A DNA stretch of 64,000 nt from Siphonodentalium dalli (GCA_032622095.1 CP136068.1:112481546-112545545); one strand, 5' to 3'; shown: positions 1-12,994, counted from the stretch's first letter. Notes: a model not told the origin generated them from the sequence alone. A program made the numbers and translations.

Positions 1-279
1 TTTTGTGTCGATAATGTGCTGAAAATGAGAGCACATTATCGACTCATATTGAGGCGATTCTATGCAGATGATGTGCGGACTATGATACAAATAAGTGAAC
101 CCACGACTTTTCAGGTGTACGGTCTATAATATGTGTTTTCACTGTGGCCGGCGTCTTAAAGTGAAATAACGGCTATGACGCTATTATCTGCTTATTTCAG
201 AATTAAAAAATCACAGTATGTACCTGTTTCACATTATAGATGGATTATGTGCGTATTAGGGCGAGGATGTGTTGCGAAC
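1..279 (+). mobile_element. repeat family Y, copy 1 (left end cut by window)
   Basis: Copies of the same sequence occur at 34288-34623 (plus) and about 46009-46230 (minus). Shared landmarks are GAAAATGAGAGC, GAGGCGATTCTA, TGTGCGGAC, TTTTCACTGTGGCC and a final TGTGCGTATT block. The complete copy at 34 kb is 336 bp and is flanked by a 7-bp direct duplication, so this is a transposed unit. It shows no coding capacity. Here its right end reaches the intron side of the receptor splice donor. The class of element is not recognised. Confidence 0.7.
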
Positions 280-283
280 TTAC

Positions 284-822
284 CAATCAAGGGCAGTGTA
301 TCAGACGTCGGTGGCATATTCTCCGCTACCAGCATCATGAACACAGTCATTGACAATAGCGTGGTAATGCCCATAGTCACTTTTTCTCCAGAATCAGATG
401 GTATGTAAAATCCCAACAGAGCAACGAGAGTTATGAGAACACAAGGCAGCACCATGTTGAAAATATAAAACATCGGCTTCCGGCGAATGTGTATGTAAAA
501 AGTTATATCAGGATACGGCTCGTCACAACACGAATACTTAACAACGTTCCGAACAACATTGAAACTAAGCAGGTCCCATTCGCTATTTCTGATGTAGTTC
601 GTAATATCTCCTTCCTGGCTGTTCATTGTGAGATTGACCTGGTAACCGTCGTACGTCCATGACGCAAATAACATGGTACAATTCTGTTCGTCAAAAGGGA
701 AATATCGCACGTTTATACTGCACGAGCTTCTGTATATCACCATTGACAACCACGTCACGTTTCCGCTGTGGTGAACTATCACATTCGTGCTTATTGACGA
801 GAAGAAAGAAGAAATATCAGCG
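284..822 (-). CDS. nicotinic acetylcholine receptor subunit, exon from Cys-loop to the M2-M3 loop
   Basis: The acceptor TTTTTTCCAG ends at 823 and the donor GTAAGT starts at 283. The 539-nt exon encodes the second half of the ligand-binding domain and M1-M2. In order it shows VIVHHSGNVTW, a Cys-loop of C-x13-C (CSINVRYFPFDEQNC), loop B SWTYDGY, and a vicinal Cys pair in loop C (YSCCDEPYPD). The pair and its flanking Tyr residues define an alpha-type principal agonist-binding subunit. M1 follows (FYIFNMVLPCVLITLVALLG), then M2 (VTMGITTLLSMTVFMMLVAE), preceded by SGEK. The Glu of GEK at position -1' is the cation-selectivity signature. The exon ends after PLI plus one base of the next codon. 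M3, the cytoplasmic loop and M4 lie left of the window. The product would be a pentameric ligand-gated channel subunit in the plasma membrane. Confidence 0.95.
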
Positions 823-2209
823 CTGGAAAAAATTCAAATTGAAGAGCCGTTATAAGTATAGCTACGACATATGTTATACATACTATGGCTGAACTGGTCA
901 CTCTCGTCAGTTTTTTTTGTGACAACGGTACCCATGTTCCGGAAATTGTGATAACGGTACACATAAGCTGTACCCGTATTAGAAAAATCGTTATATAGGT
1001 ATCCTGGTTCATCTGCGGCCGACGGGGTATTTTTGTGTTTACATTGCAGGGCAACATATAAATGGATACATACCAAATTTGTTGATAAACTTCGTCGGGA
1101 CTACATTCTTTCAATTTAGAGCAGTTCAATCAATTTAAAACTGAAAGCAAATTCTTTAAACCAAACGAATTTCCAGCGCAGATATTAAAATTTGATATTT
1201 GATGAACCTGGCTACTTTTATCACAATTTTCAGAACCTGGATATCTTTATAAAAAAAAACTGATGCAAATTCAGCTATATGCTACATGTATTTATTTAAT
1301 TGAATCAAACTGATAAGTGAGTATATAGAGGCACTGCATCACAGAAATAATATAGTGTTCAACTAATATCACCGAAAATTATAGACACGCCCACTTACTA
1401 TCGGAACAGTTCGCAAAATAGTGACAATTTACTCCTCCAAGTTGATGCATGACGTAAATTGCACATATACACAAACGACAATGACTCTCCCAACGACTCA
1501 CAGTCTTTACAACACTTCTTCAAATATAAAAAAAGACTTAAATATATCAGTTATTATAGTCAATATTAATCCTAAGATTAATCGTAAGCACAATCTAAAC
1601 ACATTTCTTCTAGTCAATATTAATTCTCGATTGACACAAAGATCAATCTTAATACATGTACATCTTGATTTAATATAGTGATCATGCCCGTGTGTGCCAT
1701 GTGGTTGGGATTATATATTAAACGACATCTAATCACCCGTCCAATTGAGTATTTAGTTAAGCATATGTGACCGTATAAGGGTAGTCTGCAATATTTATTA
1801 CTGATAAACCCGATAATAGCTTCCCATAAACTTGGCGTTTAGTAAGCTGTAATTAGTCATGGGGTCTATAGATACACCCACTACTAAATATAGATTTGAT
1901 ATACTCTGAATAGACGTGCCGATGTATCAGCATTTTCCCACTTTCTGCAAAAAAAGTTATGCAAACGATCTTTATTTTACCATATCATCAATGCTATGCG
2001 TACATGTACGTTCATTTATAATAATACAAGGAATATATTTTCTTATGAGACGATAACATATATGACTTCAATAATCGTTTTCGAGATATAGAGCGTGACA
2101 TACAGCACACATACGTATGAAAGTACAGTATATTTTATCTAGCTATATTGATCACAATATACCAGACTTGATATAAACATAGAAGATTAGGAGTCATATT
2201 AAAACTTAC
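823..2209 (-). other. receptor intron, 1.39 kb, no recognised element
   Basis: AT-rich sequence between the 110-nt and 539-nt receptor exons. Open frames at 791-1129 and 834-1076 run into the exon acceptor but show no receptor-like residues and no splice logic, so I regard them as chance. No repeat shared with the rest of the window was noticed. Confidence 0.7.
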
Positions 2210-2319
2210 TTGTTATATAACAGAATATCCGGGCGCCAAAGGGCATCGTAAGGTAGCCTAATAATTTTTATTCCTCCGTATTTCTCTGGATCCCATCGGA
2301 GTTGGTGATCGAGCCATAT
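2210..2319 (-). CDS. nicotinic acetylcholine receptor subunit, 110-nt exon (loop A)
   Basis: The acceptor TCTTTTAG ends at 2320 and the donor GTAAGT starts at 2209. The 110-nt exon reads 36 codons plus two bases. It begins [16 protein letters not shown] and ends [10 protein letters not shown], containing the WxPDILLYN loop A whose Tyr lines the agonist site. The two leftover bases AA combine with the C that opens the next exon to make Asn, giving the usual YNNAD run. The 110-nt length equals the classical exon at this position in vertebrate nicotinic receptor genes (family knowledge). The next exon is 1.39 kb downstream on the minus strand, and the 2-kb minisatellite lies in the intron upstream. 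Confidence 0.93.
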
Positions 2320-2389
2320 CTAAAAGATAAAGCGCAGGTATACCATGCATACATGTAACTGGTGTGAACAAATCATCAATTTCACATAC

Positions 2390-2525
2390 AGAAGAGAGAC
2401 AGAGACAAAGACAAGAGAGAAGGAGCGGGAACTAAGTGAACACAGTGAAATAGCGCGCGCGAGAGATAGAGATATAAATGGAGAGATGACAGTTAGAGAG
2501 AGGGACACACAAACAGGGTGTGTGG
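2390..2525 (+). repeat. GA-rich low-complexity tract
   Basis: Degenerate GAGAGA/ACAGAG purine-rich run in the intron just upstream of the 110-nt receptor exon. It is simple sequence; the open frames across it on both strands are artefacts. Confidence 0.8.
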
Positions 2526-3060
2526 ACCAACTACAATATAAGAGAAACATTGGTCACACAACACTGAAACATTGTCAAAAATTAAAAACGATAAAAATAA
2601 ACTCGAAAATGAGGGATCCTTGATTGCGGTGTTGAAGGAACATATGCTTACATAGCACATACACACCACAATTCTGCAATTCCCTTGGACCGTGTTGAAT
2701 ACTTAGTTGGCGAAACACGTCTATCTGTTGTGTTGGTTTTTAACGTTTGTAATTTGGACACGGTGCTACGATATATTGGTTATGAATATCGGCACTTTTG
2801 CGTTTGATTGATGACTATTTCTTGCCAGTAATATCGTTTGAGACCCTGTGTCGGCGACTTTTTCAACGTTATTGTATCGAAATCAATCGCGTGCTGCCAA
2901 AATCAATTCTGTCAAAAAGATTATTCTATAAGTAAGGTTTAAATGCTAATAGTTTGTTCTTTTGATGAACGAACGGCGGATTATAAAGACCAAGCTATCG
3001 GCCCGAAATTCACAACAAAACAGCGAGATCTACTCATTTTATTAACTGTATTAGTACTCA

Positions 3061-5039
3061 CTAGCACCATCACGTGACCTTTAGCATCTATATAACTATT
3101 TTATACCATCACATTTAGCATCTATATAACTAGTTTATACCATCACCTTTAGCATCTATATAACTAGTTTATACCATCACCTTTAGCATCTATATAACTA
3201 GTTTATACCATCACCTTTAGCATCTATATAACTAGTGTACACGATCAACTTTAGCATCTATATAACTAGTTTATACCATCACCTTTAGCATCTATATAAC
3301 TAGTTTATACCATCACCTTTAGCATCTATATAACTAGTTATACCATCACCTTTAGCATCTATATAACTAGTTTATACCATCACCTTTAGCATATATATAA
3401 CTAGTTTACACCATCACCTTTAGCATCTATATAACTAGTTTATACCATCACCTTTAGCATATATATAACTAGTTTACACCATCACCTTTAGCATATATAT
3501 AACTAGTTTATACCATCACCTTAAGCATCTATATAACTAGTTTACACCATCACCTTTAGCATCTATATAACTAGTTTATACCATCACCTTTAGCATCTAT
3601 ATAACTAGTTTATACCATCACCTTTAGCATCTATATAACTAGTTTATACCATCACCTTTAGCATCTATATAACTAGTTTACACCATCTCCTTTAGCATCT
3701 ATATAACTATTTTATACCATCACCTTTAGCATCTATATAACTAGTTTATACCATCACCTTTAGCATCTATATAACTAGTTTATACCATCACATTTAGCAT
3801 CTATATAACTAGTTATACCATCACCTTTAGCATATATATATAACTAGTTTATACCACCACCTTTAGCATCTATATAACTAGTTTATAACATCACCTTTGC
3901 ATCTATATAACTAGTTTACACCATCACCTTTAGCATATATATAACTAGTTTATACCATCACCTTTAGCATCTATATAACTAGTTTATACCATCACCTTTA
4001 GTATCTATATAACTAGTTTATACCATCACCTTTAGCATCTATATAACTAGTTTATACCATCACCTTTAGCATCTATATAACTAGTTTATAACATCACCTT
4101 TAAAATCTATATAACTAGTTTACACCATCACCTTTAGCATCTATATAACTAGTTTATACCATCACCTTTAGCATCTATATAACTAGTGTACACCATCAAA
4201 TTTAGCATCTATATAACTAGTGTATACCATCACCTTTAGCATCTATATAACTAGTTTATACCAGCACCTTTAGCATCTATATAACTTGTTTATACCATCA
4301 CCTTTAGCATCTATATAACTAGTTTATACCATCACATTTAGCATCTATATAACTAGTTATACCATCACCTTTATCATATATATAACTAGTTTATACCATC
4401 ACCTTAAGCATCTATATAACTAGTTAATACCATCACCTTTAGCATCTATATAACTAGTTTATACCATCACCTTTAGCATCTATATAACTAGTTTATACCA
4501 TCAACTTTAGCATCTATATAACTAGTTTATACCATCACCTTTAGCATCTATATAACTAGTTTATACCATCAACTTTAGCATCTATATAACTAGTTTATAA
4601 CATCACCTTTAGCATCTATATAACTAGTTTACACCATCACCTTTAGCATCTATATAACTAGTTTATACCATCAACTTTAGCATCTATATAACTAGTTATA
4701 CCATCACATTTAGCATATATATAACTAGTTTATACCATCACCTTAAGCATCTATATAACTAGTTTATACCATCACCTTTAGCATCTATATAACTAGTTTA
4801 TACCATCACCTTTAGCATCTATATAACTAGTTTATACCATCAACTTTAGCATCTATATAACTAGTTTATACCATCACCTTTAGCATCTATATAACTAGTT
4901 TATACCATCAACTTTAGCATCTATATAACTAGTTTATAACATCACCTTTAGCATCTATATAACTAGTTTACACCATCACCTTTAGCATCTATATAACTAG
5001 TGTACACCATCATCTTTAGCATCTATATAACTAGTTTAT
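3061..5039 (+). repeat. 34-bp minisatellite array, about 58 units
   Basis: Head-to-tail units with core ACCATCACCTTTAGC followed by ATCTATATAACTAGTTTAT. The period is 34 bp, with rare 33- and 36-bp units. Variants recur: CAACTTTAG, TTAAGCATC, GTTTACACC, and units missing one T before ATACC. Strings of variants repeat in the same order around 4350-4640 and 4690-4970, which suggests segmental expansion of blocks of about ten units. Each unit carries ACTAGT. It sits in the 14.8-kb receptor intron. There are no unique spacers, so it is not a CRISPR array. Confidence 0.97.
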
Positions 5040-5390
5040 CGCATCGTCTCTACTGGGTGCCAAGGCGAATTTGGCTTCATATGCTTTTTCTTTATTTGAA
5101 ATACACCATTAATAAACATCTGAATTCTGAATAAGGCATGATTGTATTCACAAATTATTAATAATGCATCTTTTCTATCTTCATAACGTCTCCCTTTTCC
5201 CTACCAAACCTCACTCGTTCCTCGTTCTCCTCCCTGCAGTCGCTCAACATTTACGAGAGAGAACATAACTCTAGTTAAAATTCCCATCTTCTTTATCTTC
5301 TGCCGTCTCATAGTTTAACTCTAGTTAAATTGCCATCTTCTTTCAGGAATCTAGTCATAGGAGAGTTAAGCCACATAAGAAATATATTAA

Positions 5391-5620
5391 CCCTTTCTTT
5401 ACTAAACACTCATGGACCAGGAGTTTCCTTTGGAAATGTTCAGATAATATGGTCGTTTGTTGAACTTATTATCTGAACATTTCCTACTAAAAGATGAACC
5501 CTTCTGTACTTGTATTATATTTTCGTCTACATGTTGTCTGCTTTTACTACCCGAACATCCATCAAAATGAATAATACATCATTCCAATGTATAATTTGAT
5601 AACTGAATGGAAGAATGTCC
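5391..5620 (+). mobile_element. MITE-like repeat beginning CCCTTTC after TTAA, copy 1
   Basis: TTAA at 5387-5390 is followed by CCCTTTCTTTACTAAACACT. An internal dyad of GAAATGTTCAGATAAT with its complement lies at about 5437-5490, then CTACATGTTGTCTGCTTTTA. Related copies lie at about 48523-48601 (minus) and 49153-49384. TTAA plus a CCC-starting end is typical of the piggyBac group (family knowledge). The right end is degraded here. Confidence 0.55.
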
Positions 5621-8600
5621 GATATAACAGAAGATAGTATATTTATTGTTATATGTTTTCCTAAATCTATGATGAACTTCCTTTCCCCAGTGATTGTAAT
5701 TGCTAGGGCTAATTGTATAGATAAGCACAATACATATGAGACAAATTATATAGTGTAGAAACACACGCATAATTAACAAGATCATAATCTTAAGTGATTA
5801 TGACTGGTAGCAACCATTGTATAAGTTAGGGTGGATGAAGCCAGTATCATTCTGTAAGACATTATAGTGATACACGTCATATCCAAGGGTATCATGGTAT
5901 ATCAGACCTTATTTAGACGCATGATACACCAAACGTCGAAGTAACTACCCGTGCTCTGTAGCGGAGACTTCACTTATCCGGCAACCTTGCTACTACCAAC
6001 ACCTCTGTTCATCCACCTATATATTGTGCTTATGGAGAGAGACTTATACATATATAACGTTATAACAATCTATGGACTCTTTAGTGTTTAATGTTCCGAG
6101 CCACGGCCAAATCAACCCTCCAACTCTAGACGTATCGGGACAAGAATCCATTTAGTACATAAATGGTTAAACATCAGAAATTGTTGACTTCCCAATCCCG
6201 GTCGATATTATATTATTCCGTGAGCCAGTCAGATGGGATTGACCTCTTTCTCCATTTTGGGACTGTTTTCATGTCGGGGCCGATCCGACTTAAAAATGAG
6301 TTTACCTTCAGATGAGATTCGACCAGAAATGCTCGGCCATATAAAACAAAAAATAATAAAGCAACCAAAAACTGGATGTTTATTATCTGATCATTGTTGG
6401 TATCCAATTTAATTTCCACGAAGAACCGTGGATTGTATCACACACTGGCTCAGCTTAGGAGATTAAACTTTGCGCCGTAGAAGCCGTGGCCCCTCTTCAA
6501 ATGACAAATAAAATGGCCGAAGGGTCCCTGGTGCCCTAACTAGATATAATACAGCAACATCAAACCACTCACATTCAAACGCCTATTAGACGCTTAATTT
6601 ATCGAGGATTGGTGCCACGGCGAATAGGTAATAAGAGCTACACTGCGGCTCACCGTTCCATTGCCCAAGGATACAATTATCTGGCGCCGATATTCCGGAC
6701 TATTTAGTAGAAGCACACTGTCTTCCGGTTCCATTTTACCACGATTCTGGTATAATAACCTGTTAGCTGGTTACAGCAGATGCTCCCTGATAAGTTGATA
6801 TCCTATAGATCCATTAACTTCGCATAAGATTTGGTGTCATTTCATTACTGTTGCTATTTAAGATACCGATATCAGCAGCCAATTATTGGCTCCTTTGACC
6901 AGATTCCAATTGCTTCGTATTGCTCATTTTATCGCGTAAGTCGTTCGCTGCTGCAGCGATAACATGCATGCATATAGACACAACCAAACCATATTTATAA
7001 CACATGTCTGTTCCCACCACGCACGTGGTCTCACGATTAGTGCACTGATTTCACGACTCTTTGACTTGGTTTCAGTTTCGTCCAGGTTTGGATCGACCAC
7101 TTGCTAAAAAAAAATCACATTTGGCACGAGATATTTTCATTTGACATAATGTTTAGCAAGAGACGTCAATTTTTATGATAGTTGTTGTAAATATTAGTTG
7201 CTCAATATAATTAAATTCCGGAGAACCTCAACATTGTACCGTTGACTTATATTAGGAAATGTTGACACCTCTATCAAGATGTAGTTAATATGATTGCACT
7301 ACCAGATAACCAAATACCGAAGACTGCCAACGATACTACATTAACCCCACCCATGCTCATAGTATAAGAGCTAGGGTGTATGCCCTTTGTTTGGATATAG
7401 GTAAAGTAACACTGAACGTATGCACTGATATCAAAATTGGGACGAACACAGAATGTTAATTGCAGACGCTGACCGGTAGAAACTCTATGCTAATAATTAT
7501 TTGATTGATGGCCGTGGAAAGGTCCATAAGGATTGAGACCCCACTGCAGTTCAAATCACATCAGGTTCTATTATTTTCTGATTTTCGCACCCATAGCCTG
7601 ATAAATGGTTTATGGTGTGGACACCAGTAATATAGTCAGTAGTGGTGTGTATATAAATGGCTCCATGTATATTGCCTGGTCAGAATCAATCATACAGTCC
7701 ACATATATGTATATTTATTCTCACGGATGACATTGTCTAGAAACAGTATCACTTATTTTGAGTACAGCAGTATAAATGCACATTCGAATGTACACGTTAT
7801 ACGATTACATTATTCCATTTGCAGCATTATTGCGTGTACACATATTGTATTTGGTTATTTCAATAAACAAATTAGCATATGTATCAGCCGAATCAGTGGC
7901 ATAAATACATTACGAACAACACCCTTTAAGAAAGGGATGGGTAATCATATGCTGTATGTGTACCGTATTTACGGTAGTGATTAGACATTTGGAAGTGTTT
8001 GTATTGTACTTGTTATCAGAAATTCTAGGAGCAAAATTATTGTACTTGAAGAACATTTTCAAATACTTTTTTATTACATTTTGCAGAGTATTCTAGATAA
8101 TTGTGTTGAAGCTAAGAAAAACATGTCTTACTGCAGTGTCTATTTGAATATAGTCAATAGATAACAATTGAACACATTCACAAATTGTTTCGTAAATAAA
8201 AGAGCTTTTTTATTGATAATTTTATCTGAAGCTGTTGGTCGACAACAGTCGCTCTACTTGGAGTATCGGTACTGTTGTACATTTCAAGTTATTCTCAACC
8301 ATCCTTGATGCCGATATCTTGGAGTGGTCGCAGCTGTGCTCTTATTCTTAACATATTCTGATATTTCGTCATGTTGACTTTGGCATACATATTTCAATCG
8401 GAAATGGAATTTGGGATAGGTGAAATTTCTCTGTCTGACCTCTGCAGGTTTGGCATATTTTGTAATTATGACCTGAAAGGTCAATACCAGCAATGCCATT
8501 GATTTTGTTAGCGATGTCGTGTTTATGGGATTTTGCTCCAATCGAAGCATTATCTAGTGTTGCTGTAACATTTTCGCTAATGAAACACGACGGAATTGGA

Positions 8601-8990
8601 AACATATCCACAACAAATCATAAAACATTAACTTTGCTAAAACTTGTTACACGAATAGAGAAAAACAAACAGTGCACCGGCATTAATACAGAAATAGATT
8701 GTCACAGTATGCGCAAATAAACATACTTCGTTCTACTCCGGCAACCCTCGGGATATTCAAATGAAAAGCAGTCCGTCGGAAATAAGGTAGTCGTGTATAG
8801 ACGAGCAAGCCGATTTGACGAGGGTGACGATTTCCCAATAACTATGAAGATAACACAAACACATACAAGTTAATAGAGTAGAATTATCACCATAGAATGC
8901 TCGCGACTACCACGTACCATTCATTACATACTTCTGAACGCGGCTATGAACAATAATCAGAAAAACGCATGGTTCAATTTTGAATAAAAT
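5621..8990. other. no recognised gene, about 3.4 kb
   Basis: AT-rich intronic sequence of the receptor gene. Open frames at 5527-5785, 6213-6419, 7727-7984 and 8284-8720 show no recognisable family and no codon-like bias. The 6213-6419 minus frame has a hydrophobic stretch, but I cannot link it to a gene. Confidence 0.5.
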
Positions 8991-8997
8991 ACATTAA

Positions 8998-9366
8998 AGA
9001 CATATTATGGACTTCTTCGCGAGTGTGAAATTGATAAATTAGTACCCAGGCGCTATGCTAAACTGGAGAATGTAGCATTCTACTAACATCACCGAACATT
9101 TCAAAGTAAACGACCATACCACTCCATAGAAAACATCGTCTGAACTACCCTCAATTGTAAATATTTATATCTCGATTCGGGACGCAACTGTCGGCGATAA
9201 ACTAACACAAATTATTTCGCCATCCAGAGTCATTGTATTTAATTAATATATAAGAATGACGGCCTGTGTTGTCAATTTGGATTAATATTGGTAAAATATA
9301 ACTACTTTGAGCAAGATTATTCTCAATTTCTATTTGATCACCCTACCGGAGTGTTTCATATCACTT
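8998..9366 (+). mobile_element. TTAA-flanked repeat family A, copy 1
   Basis: Starts after TTAA (8994-8997) with AGACATATTATGGACTT and ends near GAGTGTTTCATATCACTTTC. Internal landmarks are GTAGCATTCTACTAACATC, CATACCACTCCATAGAAAAC, ATTTAATTAATATATAAGAA and TTGATCACCCTACCGGAGTG. Copies lie at 21670-21985 (minus), 29328-29697, 31942-32299 and a diverged one at 50586-50880 (minus). No protein-coding capacity and no clear terminal inverted repeat were seen. Confidence 0.75.
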
Positions 9367-9862
9367 TCAATTCGATGAGAGACACCTATATCAAGACATG
9401 GCGAAATAGCTTGGTTATTTCAAATAAGTTCGTCGTTATGGATCAATCAGACACGATTTAAACAAACCAAAATATATGTCCTTAAATAATAATAAATTGT
9501 GGGCATTTTTAGATTTAGTATCTGAAACTACAGACTGCCAGTTTAAATTTGCTCATGGATAGACACCCCATTATCCTCATCTAATTTTATTCTAGTCTAT
9601 CCATGCCTGAACCAACAGTAATTTAAATAATTGAAACCCTATTACAGCGTAAGAAGAAATATGTTGAAACTAGCTGAATTGTTTAATTGTGGCAATATAT
9701 GAACACTGGTAAATCTCGCGTTATATACTAAAAAACACAACACTATAACGCCTAACACATGAGGCTCATAATTCGTTACACCCATCATTATCTGTTTCTG
9801 ATCTGACCCCCCTCAATTTTAAAATAACAAAATGCCTATCGTTTTTCATACTCCTAGCCAAA

Positions 9863-12043
9863 TAGTCCAGGAGATATTGGTAGACCTCTGCACCCCCCCC
9901 CCCCCACCAGGACTTAACTTCACCCCACTAATTTTCTTCCTTAAGGTCTCCTCTAATTTTTTTCACTTGTTAACAAGAAAAAAAAGTGGCCGCAGAGAAT
10001 CCAGACAAGATGGCGTCCATCATGGCGGCCATTTTTTGTATATGCACCAGGTCTCTTTGATCGCCGTTATAGTAAATATGATGTCACATTCGGTCTTGTT
10101 TTCCGTTCGGTTCGTTATGGTAATATACAACCCTTACAAATTAGCCAAAAATTCGACACAAAAATCCAATATGACGGCCAAGATGGCCGCCGAAATGTGA
10201 AAAATTGCTATTTTAGGACTTTCACCACCTTTCGTTTGTCTCTGTGGGAAAATGTTGGCACCTTGACGCGATTTTATACATTTATCGTCTAGAAGAGTCA
10301 TTGGCGAACACACGGGGACCATAATATACATTTCTTGGCGGATATTTTTGTCCGATATCACGTTTTCCCAAATGCCGGTATAATCCGGTCAAAGCCAAAA
10401 CGACGCTAATAACGCAATGTCTGTTTCGAATCAATGAGTGTTATTGCTATTATTACTCCAGCCATGATTATATATGTGCAGGAGATACTCGGGCTAGGCT
10501 TCCTCTTATACCTGAATTGAGGAATATTCACCCAAATCCAAGATGGCGGCCAAAATGGCCACCAGAAATAGAAAAATCACCGAAAATCGCTGATTTAACA
10601 TCAGTGAGAGTTATTGACACGACAACTCCACACCTGCTTACTATTGTGAGTTGGGAACACTTAGTTGAATAACTTTCCTTATATTGCATCCAAATAAAAG
10701 TCCCCCAAATCCAAAATGGCGCCCACAATGGCCGACAAATTTTGAAAAATCACCGAAATTCCCTCATGTTCACATCATTGGGCATTATTGCCGAGAAAAC
10801 TCCACACATGCTGACAGTTAAGTTGTAAATACTGAGGTGAAGTAATTACCTTGCATCTGATGAAGGAAATTGTTTTCCAAATCGAAGATGGCGGCCAAAA
10901 TGGCGTCCGAACTTTGAAAACAAGCTTACATTCCTTTACTTTCTTACTATGGGCGTTATTGTTACGCGAATTCTACCCATATGGAACATTGATATGAAGT
11001 ATTCATATGGAACATTGCTATGAAGTATTCATTTGAGTTTGGCCAACTCTCACAATCAAGATGACTGCCAAACTGGCGGCCAGAAATTGAAAAGAAGTCG
11101 AAATTGTCACATACTAATTTCAACTTTTTGTCATAATATCAATATGTATGCATTGGACGAAACGGTACATAAGCCATCTATTAGTTCCAACATAGGTCGT
11201 CGCCTTCTGGAAGGATGAAAACCCACAATAATCGCGATGTGGCATTTAGAAATCCATTCTCCACTAAGCGCCCATAATGGCCGTAACCGTATATGGGTGC
11301 GCCGAATAGTCATATTATGACTTCCAAGAATCAAAACAACAGTACCTGAGCTTATTCTGATTTGCCACATTCAGCATTATCTGGATCAGCATCCGTTTCG
11401 TCACATTAATCTATCTCGCTCACTCCAACACAGTATTCCACACTTCTTGGTAGAAGGGTCCCACTAATCGGAATGTTTCAAACAACACATATGCCAGTGT
11501 CAAGCTCACGTGTTTGTCTCGAAAGCTGGGAATTATTATCCTTATTCTTGGCGAGCTTCATTCGTGGTAGCTTATGGTATAATTCAGATGCTACATATGG
11601 GATCTGAGCGTCATCTTGCGTGATAAACTACAAAGGTATGCGGTCGATGCGTATACTAGCTTTCAGAAGGATCTCTCTATCTGCGTATTTTTCAGATTTG
11701 GTTATCTAATGTGGATACCAAACTGTACATCTGGTGATCTTCCCATCCAGCCACTTCTCAATATATGGTTCACCAATTCACATATTCACGTACTGACGTA
11801 GCCGGACAACTTCTGTATATGGCTTCGAATGTTGAAAGCCTAACATTTGACGGATGCCTTTCTGCTAAGGCGTAGAAGACCATAATGCATAATATACCCA
11901 CACTTCTTGACCATGATCATAAGAACAGTCCTGGTGGCGTCCATCAATCGTCTCACCGTACAGATCCAAGCAGATAATAACAATACATGCGGTGCTAGTT
12001 TGTGGGCATGTGTCATGATAGTGGAAATGAAATTGGACCAGAT
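9863..12043 (+). repeat. left arm of 5.2-kb inverted repeat
   Basis: Matches in reverse orientation 12995-15080, starting at TAGTCCAGGAGATATTGGTA. The arm contains a poly-C tract (about 9894-9905), then repeated boxes of the type AAGATGGCGGCC at about 10007, 10165, 10540, 10710, 10885 and 11057. Beyond these come GGTGCGCCGAATAG and a distal part ending AATGAAATTGGACC. Identity looks high in the outer 1.2 kb and lower inside. No transposase frame was found; open frames inside translate ATGGC boxes into Met-Ala-Ala runs and are not genes. Confidence 0.9.
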
Positions 12044-12144
12044 GCTACATATGGGATCTGAGCGTCATCTTGATTTGCCACATTCAGCATTATGTGCCCA
12101 TATGTAGCATCTGGTCCAATTTCATTTCCACTATCATGACACAT
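12010..12144. repeat. small nested palindrome at the inner end of the left arm
   Basis: GTCATGATAGTGGAAATGAA and its run-on to ATGCTACATATGGG recur as reverse complement at about 12097-12142, separated by a short spacer. The spacer is a patchwork: GATCTGAGCGTCATCTTG also occurs at about 11599, and GATTTGCCACATTCAGCATT also occurs at about 11358. Confidence 0.85.
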
Positions 12145-12994
12145 TTTCTATTTATCGACTTATTTTCTATTTCTGGCGGCCCCTTCTTTGGGTATGTTTT
12201 AGATTCAGACATGATCTCATGTGGCTTTGCTTTCCTTGTATGCTAAGATTGTATCTTTCAATCCGCTTGGAAGCCGTTCTTAATCAACGAACCAGACGTG
12301 TACCATTGGCTACTACTATATAAGTCCCACCAGACTGGGATGGATGTAGTCTTCAGGACGATGCATTTGATAGTTACCGATAATATGTCATACTCACGCT
12401 GGGTGGTGGTCGGTATGGTTCAAGAAAGTACAATGCCATCAACACAAGGGTGAAATGTTCAACGCGAAGAACGTCTAGAGGAATGTTACTTTGATGAGAT
12501 CTTGCATTCAGTTTAACCTACGTTGGGTACACCAAGTGATTTATTGGTAACATCACCATTCAAAACCATTGTCCTACATGAGACATCTTAACTACTATAT
12601 TCTAAAGTTATATAATATAAAGCTATATGATCATAAAGGTCACGTTCACCAACGTCCACATCCATTGCCATCGAGACTATAAATTGTTCTTTAAACACAC
12701 AGTGAAATAAATGCACCACAGTTCCTGACATTTTCTTGAATAATACAGTCCACATACTGACACTAACCCTGAGAGATCATAACATCAATGCATACCTTCA
12801 TTCCATAAAGACATTATCCTTTAGCCCATCCGACTGGCTAGGATAGTATTATCCAGACAAAATGATACGTCTGGTCATGTTGATTCAGAACGGCCTTGAA
12901 ACGGATGTGGAAATACAATCTTACCACACCAAAAATACCAACACGCATGACATTCTATATTGAAACATGCACCTGGTGTAGGGTTGTATACCGG
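12145..12994. other. central spacer of the inverted repeat
   Basis: About 850 bp separating the two arms. It contains a single TTTCTGGCGGCC remnant near 12167, otherwise no repeat or gene that I recognise. Confidence 0.6.

Noticed and set aside
791-1129. Minus open frame upstream of the 539-nt receptor exon
   Set aside because: It overlaps the acceptor in another frame and shows no receptor residues; the true upstream exon is at 2319-2210 and joins in phase.
3061-5039. Possible CRISPR array
   Set aside because: Units are contiguous 34-bp repeats without unique spacers, in an animal genome.
9832-10200. 122-codon frame with MAAKMAAEM
   Set aside because: Translation of ATGGC boxes in the inverted repeat; the mirrored frame 14681-15181 has the same cause.
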